Source: Neochlamydia sp. S13
GTDB lineage: Bacteria > Chlamydiota > Chlamydiia > Chlamydiales > Parachlamydiaceae
Reading direction: 5' to 3'
DNA length: 64,000 nt
Assembly: GCF_000648235.2 (NCBI RefSeq)
Contig: NZ_AP017977.1
Coordinates: 1,922,001-1,986,000, forward strand
Below the pieces are notes generated by a model. It saw nothing but the letters and a program-made list of their open reading frames with translations. It did not search any database and was not told the origin of the DNA. This document shows, in pieces, positions 35,972 to 44,706 of the stretch; positions within the stretch are counted from its first letter, which is position 1; the number at the start of each line of letters is the position of its first letter. Made by a program: the position numbers and the translations under genes.

Positions 35972-38663
35972 TGTGCTTAATGTACGCATCACTAGTTTTG
36001 GGCATGTAAAGTCGTCCTATACTTTAACAGGAGAATGGGATAGAGGGACTTGTACTCTTAGCCTAGATTTAGCTAAGCTTTGCCAGAGCAAGGCTGAATT
36101 ATTTTTACAAGGTGGTAGTAGTGGGATCTCAGCTGAGATCAAATGGCATGTCCCTCTCGTTTCTTTAACTAAACTTCGAAAGCTTTTTCAAATGGAGCCC
36201 CTTCCTCTTACCATTAAGGTAGAGAAAAAAAATGCTTTTTGGAGAGTACATTTTTATTCTCGACAATTAAAAGATGAAATCATCCACGAATTTGTTACCA
36301 AAATTAATCAACACTCATTCGTTGAAGATAAAACTCTTATTGTAGCTCATGCGGATACATTAAATTTAGAAAGAATAAAAATTTTTCAAGGCATTATCAA
36401 AGGCACACGCACACATCCTGAATGGAGTATTGCCGCTGCTAACGCTATAACAGTTTTAAATCAGGCAGGTGTCTCGTTTGATAATAAAAATTTAGAGGAT
36501 ATAAAAATCAGCGGCGCAGACTTAACAAATGTGGTTTTCAGAAGAACAAGGCTTCGGGGAGCAGATTTAAGAACTACTACTTTAAAGGGTGCTTATCTGG
36601 AACAGGCTGTTCTCTATGAATCTTATCTCAAAGGAGTAAATTTTAAACAGCAATCTTCCCTTTACCATACTGAATTGCCTTTAATAGGCCCTAAAGAACC
36701 TATGGTATTTCTCTATGACAATGATTATTTTATCTCTGCAGACCGTCATATCTATATATGGGATCCTTTAACTTTGACAACAAAGCAAATTTTTAAAAGG
36801 TACAGCGATGACTGCATCGCTTTTTTAGCTTTGACTTCCTCCCATAAGTGGCTAATTAGTGCCAGTGAATGGTCTTTAGGGATATGGGGGCTCAATCCCT
36901 ATCTAGCTTGTGAAGAAGAGATGAAGGTTGAGAACTATCAAATTATAGGAATAAAAATATCAGAAAAGCATCTAGCCGTCTGGGGTAAAAAATTCGATGA
37001 AAGTTATACACTATGCCTCTATTGCTTAGTTGAGCAAGAAGAGAACATGATAATAGAGCCGCTTCCTAAAACTGACCATGAGAAGGTACCTATTCTAGAT
37101 GTTACTCTTTCGGAAGATGGCAGCCAGCTCATAGCGGTTTATCCTAATGAAATACAAATAAAAGATATAACGACTTGGCAAACAATTAAAAGAATTCCCT
37201 TAGAAGAATTGGGTCATCGGTATTTATTCTCTCCCAATAAAAGGCAACTTGTTTGCCTAAAAGAGCATAAAATTTATTTGATAGATTTCTATAAAGAGGC
37301 TAAACCACTACAGATTGAGGAAGAAAATTTTAATATCACTCATATTAGCTTCTCTAATGATGGTAAATTTCTTCTCTATGTCGTCAATAGTACGGCTGTC
37401 TGCCTTTATAACTTAAGAAGAAAGCGTCCTTTGTTTAGATCCGAGGTCTCATTAGAACCTCTCATTTCTTTAGCTTATGCTGAAGATTCTTTTATATTCG
37501 CTGATATCTCTCGCAGGATAAGTCTTCAGCCATTAGAAGAAGGATATTTAATGGAAAAAAGCCTGACAGGTTATATCACTCATGTCAGCTTTAATGGAAT
37601 GTATGTTTCTCTATGGATAAATAGTGGCGTAATTCTTAGATATGAGAAAGCTACAGGAAAGATGAAAGATCAATCGACAGAAGAAGAAAAACAGCAAATT
37701 TTTAGCGAAGTAAAAGCCTTGTTACAGACAGACAATACGGAGAGACTTACTTCTCTACTCTCTGCATACTTTCCACTTCTTTCTCCTACCTACTTTAGGG
37801 ATCTTGAATTCATCTATTTACACAAAGAAAAAAATATCATTAAAGCCATAGCTATGTCAGCCGATAGATCCTATATAGCCTATCTTATCTGTAATAAAAA
37901 AATAGTTATTTGGGATTTTAAACATACAGAGATGATAGAAGAGCTTTCAGTTGATTTTGAACTAGATACAAGCGATGAAGATACTGACTTTCTGATGACT
38001 TTAAGCGGAACAGAAAAAAGTTTAACTTTAGCTCTAGCTTTTAATCCTTTCAATTCTAAAGTTATGCCTTGTATTTATGTTTGGGAAATGGAATTAGAGG
38101 GAAAAGCTAAACCCCTAACGACTAAAAGTTGGAAGATAGAACATAATATGGGAGTTAGTATAAAAGCCATTCTCTTCTCTCATACTTCTTCCTATCTGCT
38201 TGTATGTACAGTTCAAGACAATGCCATCCGCAAGTGGGATATTTCAAAAAAAAAGCCTGTTTTAGAATTTTATCATATAGACTCAATCATAAGCTTTGAG
38301 ATTTGCCGAGAGCATCGTTGGCTTATCACTACGAGCAGGGATAAAACAATACGTTTTTGGGATTTAGCCAATGGAAGTCTTCTTTATTCTTTAAAAATAA
38401 ACCATGATATACAGCAAATAGAGCTTGCCCCTGAAGGCACGCACTTAGCTATATGGGGCACCGGCAGCTTCTCGCTTTGGGAGCTGGATATTATAGAAAA
38501 GACTAGTCATCCTAATCCTCGCCTGTTGTGGAGGTTTCCCCATCTTCTGGAGGCTAGAAACGCTATTCTCCATCCTAAAGGACATAAAACAAATAGTTTT
38601 ATAGACGACTTGGGTGAAGGCAATCGTAAGCTCTTGATCCAAAAAGGAGCCAAAGATAAATAA
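35931..38663 (+). CDS. Pentapeptide-repeat/WD40-repeat protein, fourth gene of NACHT operon
   Basis: The protein has 910 residues and is a paralogue of 26523-29498. It has a beta-rich N-terminal domain (LTGEWDRGTCTLSLDLAK), SIAAANAITVLNQAGVSF, pentapeptide repeats at about 181-236 (ISGADLTNVVFRRTRLRGAD), then degenerate WD40 blades, the clearest near the C-terminus (RDKTIRFWDLANGSLLYSL). The ATG at 35931 lies inside the upstream gene. A later in-frame ATG at 35964 overlaps the upstream stop and is equally possible; no ribosome binding site decides. In single-chain STAND proteins, WD40 repeats are the sensor fused to NACHT. Here they are a separate protein in the same operon. Confidence 0.83.
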   Translation: MLSNSSPSVVEMTNVLNVRITSFGHVKSSYTLTGEWDRGTCTLSLDLAKLCQSKAELFLQGGSSGISAEIKWHVPLVSLTKLRKLFQMEPLPLTIKVEKKNAFWRVHFYSRQLKDEIIHEFVTKINQHSFVEDKTLIVAHADTLNLERIKIFQGIIKGTRTHPEWSIAAANAITVLNQAGVSFDNKNLEDIKISGADLTNVVFRRTRLRGADLRTTTLKGAYLEQAVLYESYLKGVNFKQQSSLYHTELPLIGPKEPMVFLYDNDYFISADRHIYIWDPLTLTTKQIFKRYSDDCIAFLALTSSHKWLISASEWSLGIWGLNPYLACEEEMKVENYQIIGIKISEKHLAVWGKKFDESYTLCLYCLVEQEENMIIEPLPKTDHEKVPILDVTLSEDGSQLIAVYPNEIQIKDITTWQTIKRIPLEELGHRYLFSPNKRQLVCLKEHKIYLIDFYKEAKPLQIEEENFNITHISFSNDGKFLLYVVNSTAVCLYNLRRKRPLFRSEVSLEPLISLAYAEDSFIFADISRRISLQPLEEGYLMEKSLTGYITHVSFNGMYVSLWINSGVILRYEKATGKMKDQSTEEEKQQIFSEVKALLQTDNTERLTSLLSAYFPLLSPTYFRDLEFIYLHKEKNIIKAIAMSADRSYIAYLICNKKIVIWDFKHTEMIEELSVDFELDTSDEDTDFLMTLSGTEKSLTLALAFNPFNSKVMPCIYVWEMELEGKAKPLTTKSWKIEHNMGVSIKAILFSHTSSYLLVCTVQDNAIRKWDISKKKPVLEFYHIDSIISFEICREHRWLITTSRDKTIRFWDLANGSLLYSLKINHDIQQIELAPEGTHLAIWGTGSFSLWELDIIEKTSHPNPRLLWRFPHLLEARNAILHPKGHKTNSFIDDLGEGNRKLLIQKGAKDK

Positions 38664-38793
38664 TCTTATTCAAAGCTATCCCTTCCATAGCTAGAAAATA
38701 TTAGACCTCTTTCGAAATTTACCCCCTTTAATCTAAATTACTCACCTTACGCACAGAGGAGTTGAAAAATTACTCTAAAAGCATATTTTTTCT

Positions 38794-39240
38794 TTGAAAA
38801 GAGAAAAAAAAATGAATCTTGATCTTCTTGATATTTATACAGATTATCTTATCAGCCAGAACCCACAAGCAACAGCCACAGGGCTATCAAATCTTTTAGA
38901 TGGCCAGATTAGCCATCACAAAATCACCCGTTTCCTCAATAACAATCCAGGCGGATCCAAAGAACTATGGCAGTATGTTAAAAAGCAAGTGCGCCATCTA
39001 GAATAAGATAAAGGCGGTGTATCGATTATTGATGATACGATAGAAGAAAAGCCCTATATAGATGAAAACGAAATCGTCTGCTGGCACTTTTCTCATACTC
39101 AAGGAAGATGTATAAAGGGAATTAATCTACTTTCTAAGCCTTATTAGCTAGGGTGATTACACTTTTCACATCGGCTTTGAAGTGATCAAAAAAGATATGC
39201 ATTTTTGCGATGTGAAAACAAAAAAAGAAAAAAGGCAGTC
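38794..39240 (+). pseudogene. DDE transposase remnant (5' part)
   Basis: The start is YTDYLISQNPQATATGLSNL and then DGQISHHKITRFL. After a stop come IIDDTIEEKPYIDENEIVCW, IKGINLLS and, after further damage, HIGFEVIKKDMHFCDVKTKK. This is the N-terminal half of a DDE transposase; the C-terminal half is missing, and an IS21-type element lies immediately to the right. The same family is found as a remnant at 30390-30900 on the other strand. Confidence 0.75.
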
Positions 39241-39267
39241 ATCCCTTGTCATCCGTCATGGTTGGTG

Positions 39268-39298
39268 ACCCAGGGTCGGCAGTTTTAGTGACCCACCC
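39268..39298. repeat. Left terminal inverted repeat, IS21 element 1
   Basis: 31 bp, identical in inverted orientation to 40774-40804. The last part (TTTAGTGACCCACCC) recurs directly at 39309-39323, as expected for transposase-binding repeats of IS21. Confidence 0.8.
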
Positions 39299-39340
39299 CC
39301 TCGTCACCTTTAGTGACCCACCCTAGCTTGGATTTTTTCT

Positions 39341-40681
39341 TTACTTCTCGGTTTCTTTATTTTGTTTTGATCTTTTATGGAATTGTTCCATACGATAACT
39401 TTTTCCTTCAATCACAAGCTTTGTGGCTCTGTGAATCAAGCGATCTAGTGCTGCACTACCTATTAATGCATTGGCAAATATTTCCTGCCACTCTCCAAAT
39501 TCTCTATTGCTGGTAATATATGAACGTAAATGCATAGCAATTTCTTGGCCTGCATGGAAAATTTTAAGAGAGCTTTGGCTAGCACAAACTTGTACTTCTT
39601 TGCCTATAAAAGCATAAGGAACCGAATACCAAACTTTATCAAAGCGCACTCTCCAGTCTTTGCCTACAATTGCACAATACCATTCCAAAACATCCCAACG
39701 GCAACTTGGAAGGGATTTTAAATGCTCCTTTTCTTCTTCAAAAAGATCTTGAGGGGTACGATCAACACCCCCAATTTTACGTTTTTCAGAAACCTCGCAA
39801 TTCCATTGGTCAAGAGCTTTCTGAAAATCATCTTTAGAAGGCACTTCGATGCCTTTTTGTGCTTGACTTTCTAAGAAAAAGGAAAGGAAATTTCTCTTGA
39901 TGTATTTGATGTCGTTTTCTACCCCACCTTTATGTTGAGGCTTGTAAGGAATGCAAGGGCTGATGATGAATGCATAGTGTTCTGCTAATTGCTGATAAGA
40001 TCTGTTGAGTAAAGGTTCATGCAAAGAAGCTTTTGTCACCCCAGCTTTTAGATTATCGATGACAATTTTTGTAGGTACTCCACCTAGCCATTCAAAAGCA
40101 TGGATGTGGCAAGCTAAAAATGTCTTGGTGCTTTGATCAAAAACAACTTCACGATAGGCTTTGCGTGAGTGGCGGAGCCTTAAAGAAAAGACCCAAGCGC
40201 GACGATTTTTACCACTTTCAGGGTCAAAACATAAACCTAGATAACCAAAATCTACTTCCGCACATTCACCGGGAATATGCTGTCTGATCATTATAGGTTG
40301 AATTTGTTTAGGAAAGTGTTGATGGATGAATCTTCGTACAGTTGATTCACTGCACATGATGTGCTCTTGAATAAGCTTATGAATGACCACAAAACTATGG
40401 TCTTTTGCTAACCAGTCTTTAATTAAAGGTTTAAAAGGATCTAAGTCATGCGATTTTGAAGATTTTTTTAAATTAAAAGCGACGAGAGCCTGGTGAATTT
40501 CATTCTCAGAAGGGATAGATCTATCGTTAGATAGCCACCCGCTGTTGTTTGCAACTTTATTGAGATTACGGATAATCGTACGATGAATACCGGTATCGCG
40601 ATTAATAGAGCGAATGCTTTGCTTTAATTTTAGTCGAAAAATGACTTGTTGTAATTCTATCATATTTCTCTTCCTTGGCAT
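39341..40681 (-). CDS. IstA-IstB chimera of deleted IS21 element
   Basis: The ATG at 40681 has AAGGAG six bases upstream (446 aa); an ATG at 40723 is less likely. The N-terminal HTH region and the rve-type DDE core of IstA are present (AEVDFGYLGLCFDPE, IVIDNLKAG, HKGGVENDIKYIKRN), as is the IstA C-terminal beta domain (VWYSVPYAFIGKEVQVCA). After AMHLRS the sequence switches to the IstB C-terminus: ITSNREFGEWQEIF, AALDRLIHRATKLVIEGKSY. The IstB Walker motifs are absent. An in-frame deletion explains this. Transposition competence is doubtful without the IstB ATPase. Confidence 0.85.
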   Translation of the reverse strand: MPRKRNMIELQQVIFRLKLKQSIRSINRDTGIHRTIIRNLNKVANNSGWLSNDRSIPSENEIHQALVAFNLKKSSKSHDLDPFKPLIKDWLAKDHSFVVIHKLIQEHIMCSESTVRRFIHQHFPKQIQPIMIRQHIPGECAEVDFGYLGLCFDPESGKNRRAWVFSLRLRHSRKAYREVVFDQSTKTFLACHIHAFEWLGGVPTKIVIDNLKAGVTKASLHEPLLNRSYQQLAEHYAFIISPCIPYKPQHKGGVENDIKYIKRNFLSFFLESQAQKGIEVPSKDDFQKALDQWNCEVSEKRKIGGVDRTPQDLFEEEKEHLKSLPSCRWDVLEWYCAIVGKDWRVRFDKVWYSVPYAFIGKEVQVCASQSSLKIFHAGQEIAMHLRSYITSNREFGEWQEIFANALIGSAALDRLIHRATKLVIEGKSYRMEQFHKRSKQNKETEK

Positions 40682-40773
40682 AAAATCTCCTTTTCGAGAC
40701 AAGATAAAAAAAGATTGTCCCATGAAGATTTATGCAGTTTAAGAGAAATAAAGAAAAAAAATTTTGGTAGCTA

Positions 40774-40804
40774 GGGTGGGTCACTAAAACTGCCGACCCT
40801 GGGT
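40774..40804. repeat. Right terminal inverted repeat, IS21 element 1
   Basis: Inverted copy of 39268-39298. The terminal dinucleotide expected for IS21 ends (CA) is missing, because IS21 element 2 begins at 40805. Confidence 0.75.
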
Positions 40805-40917
40805 TGTCAAGCGACATGATAAATTGGCCCCCTGGCGACATGAACTTTTGACCCCCACCTCTGGCCGGCGACACCAACAATTGACCCCCAGCCATAGCAA
40901 AATTTGCCCCCTCCTCC
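40805..40917. repeat. Left 113-bp inverted repeat, IS21 element 2
   Basis: Begins TGTCAAGCGACATGA. It contains repeated modules of TTGACCCCC (or TTGGCCCCC) alternating with GCGACA, and matches the inverted right end with about six mismatches. Confidence 0.85.
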
Positions 40918-40993
40918 ACTAAAATTGGAGAATGTAAAAACTATGCAAGAATACAATTGTTCCCTGGATAATTTAAATCCTCAAGGGGAACTT

Positions 40994-42247
40994 ATGAAAC
41001 AACAAGAAGATGTGGAGCGTATGCTAACCTTGCATACACTTGGATGGGGCCACAAACGTATTGCTAAGGAACTTGGTATCAGTAAGAACACTGTGAAAAA
41101 ATACCTGAAACAAAAAGGCTGGGTTCCTTATAAAAGTCCAAAACGAAAAAAATTTACCTCTGGACTTGAAGATCGAATAAAGGAATACTTTTTTATTCAT
41201 AGAGGAAATGCAGACGTGGTTCGGCAAGAACTTTTAAAAAACCATTCTCGCCATATTTCTCTTCGCACTATTGAACGAGCGGTAAAACCTTTTAGAGATG
41301 AGCTACAGGTAAAAGCTCAAGCCACCCTAAGATTTGAAACACCACCAGGAAAACAACTTCAGATTGATTTTGGTTCCACTCGTCTATACATTCAAGATAA
41401 ACTTACTCAGGTTTTTTTGTTCGTTGCCACCCTTGGTTTTTCAAGAAGAATTTACGTTAAGCCTTTTTTACACCAACAACAATCGTCTTGGTTTAAAGGA
41501 ATAGAGGAAGCCTTTTACTATTTTGGCGGTACTACCGAAGAGGTGCTTGTAGATAATGCTAAAAGTTTAATAACTAAACATCATGCGCTTACAAGAAAAG
41601 TCCAATTTAATGAGCGTTTTACTGCTTTTGCAAATTACTGGAAATTTTGTCCTAAAGCCTGCGCTCCTTATCGTGCCAGAACAAAGGGTAAGGATGAGAG
41701 AGCTATAGGGTATGTTAAACGCAATGCTATCGCAGGGCACAAGTTTGCTAGCTGGGAATCTCTCGAAAGTCATTTAGAGCATTGGATGCACAATATTTCT
41801 GATCAAAGGCTCCATGGTACTACGCGTAAAATACCCTTGAAAGTATTTGAAGAGATGGAAAAAGATGCTCTTCGCCCTTTAAAGGGAAAACCACCCTTCC
41901 TGCAGATTCGAGAACTTGACCGAATCGTTCATAAGGATGCTTGTGTGGAGATCGATACGAATAGATATAGTGTTCCTTGGAAGATAATCAAGGAACGGGT
42001 CTTTGTTCAGCTAATAGAAAATGAGGTTCGCATCTTCTATAAGCAAACTGAAATTGCTCGTCATGTAGAATGCAAAGGAAAATATCAAAATATACTTAAT
42101 CCCGAACATCTTAAGGGAATTGTAGGAACCTTTCGGCCAAAAGAGCATGAAGAGATTAAGTGTGTAGAAAATTTAAATTTTATGGATGCAGAGCTATCTA
42201 GACCTCTTGCGGACTACGAAAGGTTAGTAGGAGGTAGCTGGTCATGA
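40994..42247 (+). CDS. istA: IS21 transposase IstA
   Basis: This is the DDE integrase-type transposase of IS21. The N-terminal HTH reads GWGHKRIAKELGISKNTVKKY. The catalytic core has QIDFGST (first Asp), VLVDNAKS (second Asp) and KGKDERAIGYVKRN (Glu). The C-terminal domain has VEIDTNRYSVPWK. I chose the ATG at 40994 (417 aa) because AAGGGGA lies a few bases upstream; frames starting at 40904 or 40943 would begin inside or next to the terminal repeat. It overlaps istB by ATGA. Confidence 0.93.
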   Translation: MKQQEDVERMLTLHTLGWGHKRIAKELGISKNTVKKYLKQKGWVPYKSPKRKKFTSGLEDRIKEYFFIHRGNADVVRQELLKNHSRHISLRTIERAVKPFRDELQVKAQATLRFETPPGKQLQIDFGSTRLYIQDKLTQVFLFVATLGFSRRIYVKPFLHQQQSSWFKGIEEAFYYFGGTTEEVLVDNAKSLITKHHALTRKVQFNERFTAFANYWKFCPKACAPYRARTKGKDERAIGYVKRNAIAGHKFASWESLESHLEHWMHNISDQRLHGTTRKIPLKVFEEMEKDALRPLKGKPPFLQIRELDRIVHKDACVEIDTNRYSVPWKIIKERVFVQLIENEVRIFYKQTEIARHVECKGKYQNILNPEHLKGIVGTFRPKEHEEIKCVENLNFMDAELSRPLADYERLVGGSWS

Positions 42248-43026
42248 TAATAGAACAAGATAGGCTTGATTCCATGCTAACTCGGCTAAAGCTTTTAGCG
42301 ATCAGAGATAGCTTAGATTATTTGCTCGATCAAGCTATTGAGCAAAAATTGACACTCAGAGAAAGTTTACAATTGCTTGTGGAACATGAATTATCCTGTA
42401 AAGAGGAACAACGGATTAAAATGGCGATAAAGATTGCCAAATTTCCATGTGTTAGGACATTAGAGAATTTTGAATTTGAGAGCCAGCCAACACTGGATAG
42501 TAGACAAATCAAAGAACTTTCTGCTTGTCGTTGGATTGCCCATGGGGAAGCCGTGTTGTTTTTGGGGCCTCCAGGTGTGGGGAAAACCCATCTTGCTATT
42601 GCATTAGGTAGAGAGGCCATTCTTAAGGGTTATTCCACATTATTCATTTCAGCAACGGCTCTTCTTACTCGGCTTTCGAATGCTCACAAAAAAGGGCAAT
42701 TAGAAGAAGAATTATGTCAGGTAAGTAAGCCTAAGCTCTTAATTGTTGATGAACTTGGCTATTTGCCTTTTGAAGCCGATGCAGCTCATTTGTTTTTTCA
42801 GCTTGTTTCTAGACGTTATGAAAAAGGTAGCATGCTCATCACAAGCAATCGATCAGTAGGAGAATGGGGTACAGTTTTTGGAGATAGTGTAGTAGCAACA
42901 GCAATATTAGATCGTCTTCTTCATCACAGTCAGGTGATTACCATTCGTGGAGAAAGTTATAAACTGCGCGAAAAAATGCGTTCGGGACTTGTAAAACGTG
43001 GCGAGCCAACGAACGAGAAAAAATAA
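42244..43026 (+). CDS. istB: IS21 helper ATPase IstB
   Basis: IstB is the AAA+ ATPase that helps IstA select the target. The 260 residues carry Walker A GPPGVGKTHLAIALG (about residue 105), Walker B LLIVDELGYLPFE, and the C-terminal ITSNRSVGEWGTVFGD and AILDRLLHHSQVITIRGESY typical of IstB. The start overlaps the istA stop by four bases (ATGA), so it is translationally coupled. Confidence 0.95.
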   Translation: MIIEQDRLDSMLTRLKLLAIRDSLDYLLDQAIEQKLTLRESLQLLVEHELSCKEEQRIKMAIKIAKFPCVRTLENFEFESQPTLDSRQIKELSACRWIAHGEAVLFLGPPGVGKTHLAIALGREAILKGYSTLFISATALLTRLSNAHKKGQLEEELCQVSKPKLLIVDELGYLPFEADAAHLFFQLVSRRYEKGSMLITSNRSVGEWGTVFGDSVVATAILDRLLHHSQVITIRGESYKLREKMRSGLVKRGEPTNEKK

Positions 43027-43031
43027 AACTA

Positions 43032-43144
43032 GGAGGAGGGGTCAAATATTGCTATGGCTGGGGGTCAATTGTTGGTGTCGCCGGCGAGAGGTGGGGGTCA
43101 AAAGTTCATGTCGCCAGGGGGTCAATTTGTCATGTCGCTTGACA
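43032..43144. repeat. Right 113-bp inverted repeat, IS21 element 2
   Basis: Inverted counterpart of 40805-40917, with the same alternating GGGGGTCAA and TGTCGC modules, ending ...GCTTGACA. Confidence 0.85.
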
Positions 43145-43284
43145 CCATGATCGCTTACCTTCTTTTTACGACCTAGATGTTAATCAAAATTAACTTGCAG
43201 AAGGAGGATTATATCATTTGATTATATTTATTCTTGGTAAAAATAAAGCTCAATCCACTATGAAGTAATTTTTAATTGGAGAAA

Positions 43285-44706
43285 TTAAGATAAAAAGTTC
43301 CATGCATTTTTTCTCGCGGTATTCCACCCCTCAGTAGCGGTATTCAACCCATCAGTAATTGTTTCCCTCACATTCTCTACACTATCATTAACAATTTTTC
43401 TCACCGAAAAAGTAGGTCTAGGTGTGTCATTAGTGGAAATATTTTCTAATTCATTTATTATGTTTTCACTCCTAGACTTTTGAGATAACTCTTCTGGCAA
43501 CCTCCATTCATTCCAAATTTCTAATACATAAGACCCATATTTTTCCATGTAAAACTTAAAAAGTTTCGGCTCTAAACGAATATAAAGATATGCTATAATA
43601 GAGCTATGAGCACACGTCCCACCGGTTTGCTGGGGAGGCTGCCTCATGTTATTTTTCTGCTCTATAGCACTACTTATCAAAGGCTTAAAGCACTCATATA
43701 GCTCATTGATATTAGTACTTTCTTGGATTAAACATCTGTAATTTGCTATGCTGTTAAGAATGTCTAGAAGAGATTCGTGAGTGATTATTACATCTAAATT
43801 TAGAGCACACGGGTGTCCTTCGTATTCCTTTGCTTTTTCTCCCGTATTAATTAACGTTACTTTAAAATGTTTGGTGCTTAGATATTCAATTTCTATCATT
43901 AAAAGATGGCCCTCAGAAGCACGGCTACTTCCAGGATTTTTCCGAAGATAGCCTACAGGAAAGATAAAGGATTTATTATTCTTCAATTCCTCCCCTATTA
44001 CCTCAATATAACGTTTAATTTCAGCTTTGGTTTGCGAAGTAAGCTGGTCTGGAGTAGACTTTGAACTGTATTTTTTTGCCATTTCCGCATGCATAGAATA
44101 TACCAATTTTGTACGCTTACTAGACGATAAAAACCTGGCAAATTCACGGGCTTTTGTCAAATTGTCAATAATTATCTCTAGAGCCTTTTCATAATCTTTT
44201 AATTTCTGCTTTCTATTTATAATCTCCGAAGTTTTACACTCATGCTCTGCCTTTTGTAGTTTCGTTATAGCTCCTCCTTCAGTATATGTATGACGCAAAA
44301 GATCTACTTCATTTTTCTCTTGTGCAGCTAAAATATCTCTGGCAAGTAGTTGACAGGTCGCAATAATATAGCTTAAAGATATAACATCTGTTAGTCCTTT
44401 ACCTTTACCTTCACCTTTCAATTCCTCTGCAATAGTAGGACTTTTACTAGAGATTTCATATGGAGGTAAAGGAGAATTTTTAATATAATCCACATACTTA
44501 CGATAACTTCGAGAAATTTCCTGAAATTTACCCCTTCTTTCATTACTTTTATAAAGCTTTTTTAAATAATCGTTAAACACGCCTTGCATATTCTCAAGCA
44601 TGGAAGTAACATAATCTTCTCGTCGGCAACGTTTGGGTATATACCTTTCCTGGGAGATTGTAAATGGATAACTGGAATCATCTCTGCCACTGTCAATCTT
44701 TAGCAT
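43285..44706 (-). CDS. Candidate cysteine-protease-like effector
   Basis: The 473-residue protein has no signal peptide. Residues 50-240 are mostly helical. A catalytic-looking set follows: EGHLLMIEIEYLS (His), VTLINTGE (Asn) and, some 75 residues later, PPQQTGGTCAHSSIIAYL (Gln and Cys). The order His-Asn/Asp-Gln-Cys is that of CE-clan proteases (Ulp1, YopJ, ChlaDub) rather than papain, although QTGGTCAHSS also resembles the papain QxxxGSCWAFS site. The C-terminal tail (about 430-473) is amphipathic with repeated N-T-A pieces. A chlamydial effector protease or deubiquitinase is possible. It is flanked by IS21 and the F-box/TPR gene. The call rests only on motif order. Confidence 0.6.
   Translation of the reverse strand: MLKIDSGRDDSSYPFTISQERYIPKRCRREDYVTSMLENMQGVFNDYLKKLYKSNERRGKFQEISRSYRKYVDYIKNSPLPPYEISSKSPTIAEELKGEGKGKGLTDVISLSYIIATCQLLARDILAAQEKNEVDLLRHTYTEGGAITKLQKAEHECKTSEIINRKQKLKDYEKALEIIIDNLTKAREFARFLSSSKRTKLVYSMHAEMAKKYSSKSTPDQLTSQTKAEIKRYIEVIGEELKNNKSFIFPVGYLRKNPGSSRASEGHLLMIEIEYLSTKHFKVTLINTGEKAKEYEGHPCALNLDVIITHESLLDILNSIANYRCLIQESTNINELYECFKPLISSAIEQKNNMRQPPQQTGGTCAHSSIIAYLYIRLEPKLFKFYMEKYGSYVLEIWNEWRLPEELSQKSRSENIINELENISTNDTPRPTFSVRKIVNDSVENVRETITDGLNTATEGWNTARKNAWNFLS

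Larger units (their letters stand above)
39266..40804 (-). mobile_element. IS21-family element 1, internally deleted
   Basis: The terminal inverted repeats share 31 bp (39268-39298 and 40774-40804; ACCCAGGGTCGGCAGTTTTA and following). The inner part of the left end repeats again at 39306-39323. At about 1.5 kb it is shorter than the usual 2-2.5 kb, and it carries one gene in which IstA and IstB are joined by a deletion. The right end abuts IS21 element 2 with no spacer. Confidence 0.8.
40805..43144 (+). mobile_element. IS21-family element 2, apparently intact
   Basis: A 2340-bp element with TG...CA ends, 113-bp near-perfect terminal inverted repeats, an intact istA and an overlapping istB. 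It abuts the right end of IS21 element 1. I found no clear target-site duplication. Confidence 0.88.

Noticed and set aside
40904-40993. Upstream starts for istA (40904, 40943)
   Set aside because: The first lies inside the terminal inverted repeat and the second has a poorly spaced site; 40994 has AAGGGGA and matches the IstA N-terminus.
39250-43155. TCATGGT left of IS21 element 1 and ACCATGA right of element 2
   Set aside because: The two are inverted, not direct, so they are not a target-site duplication; 7 bp can match by chance.
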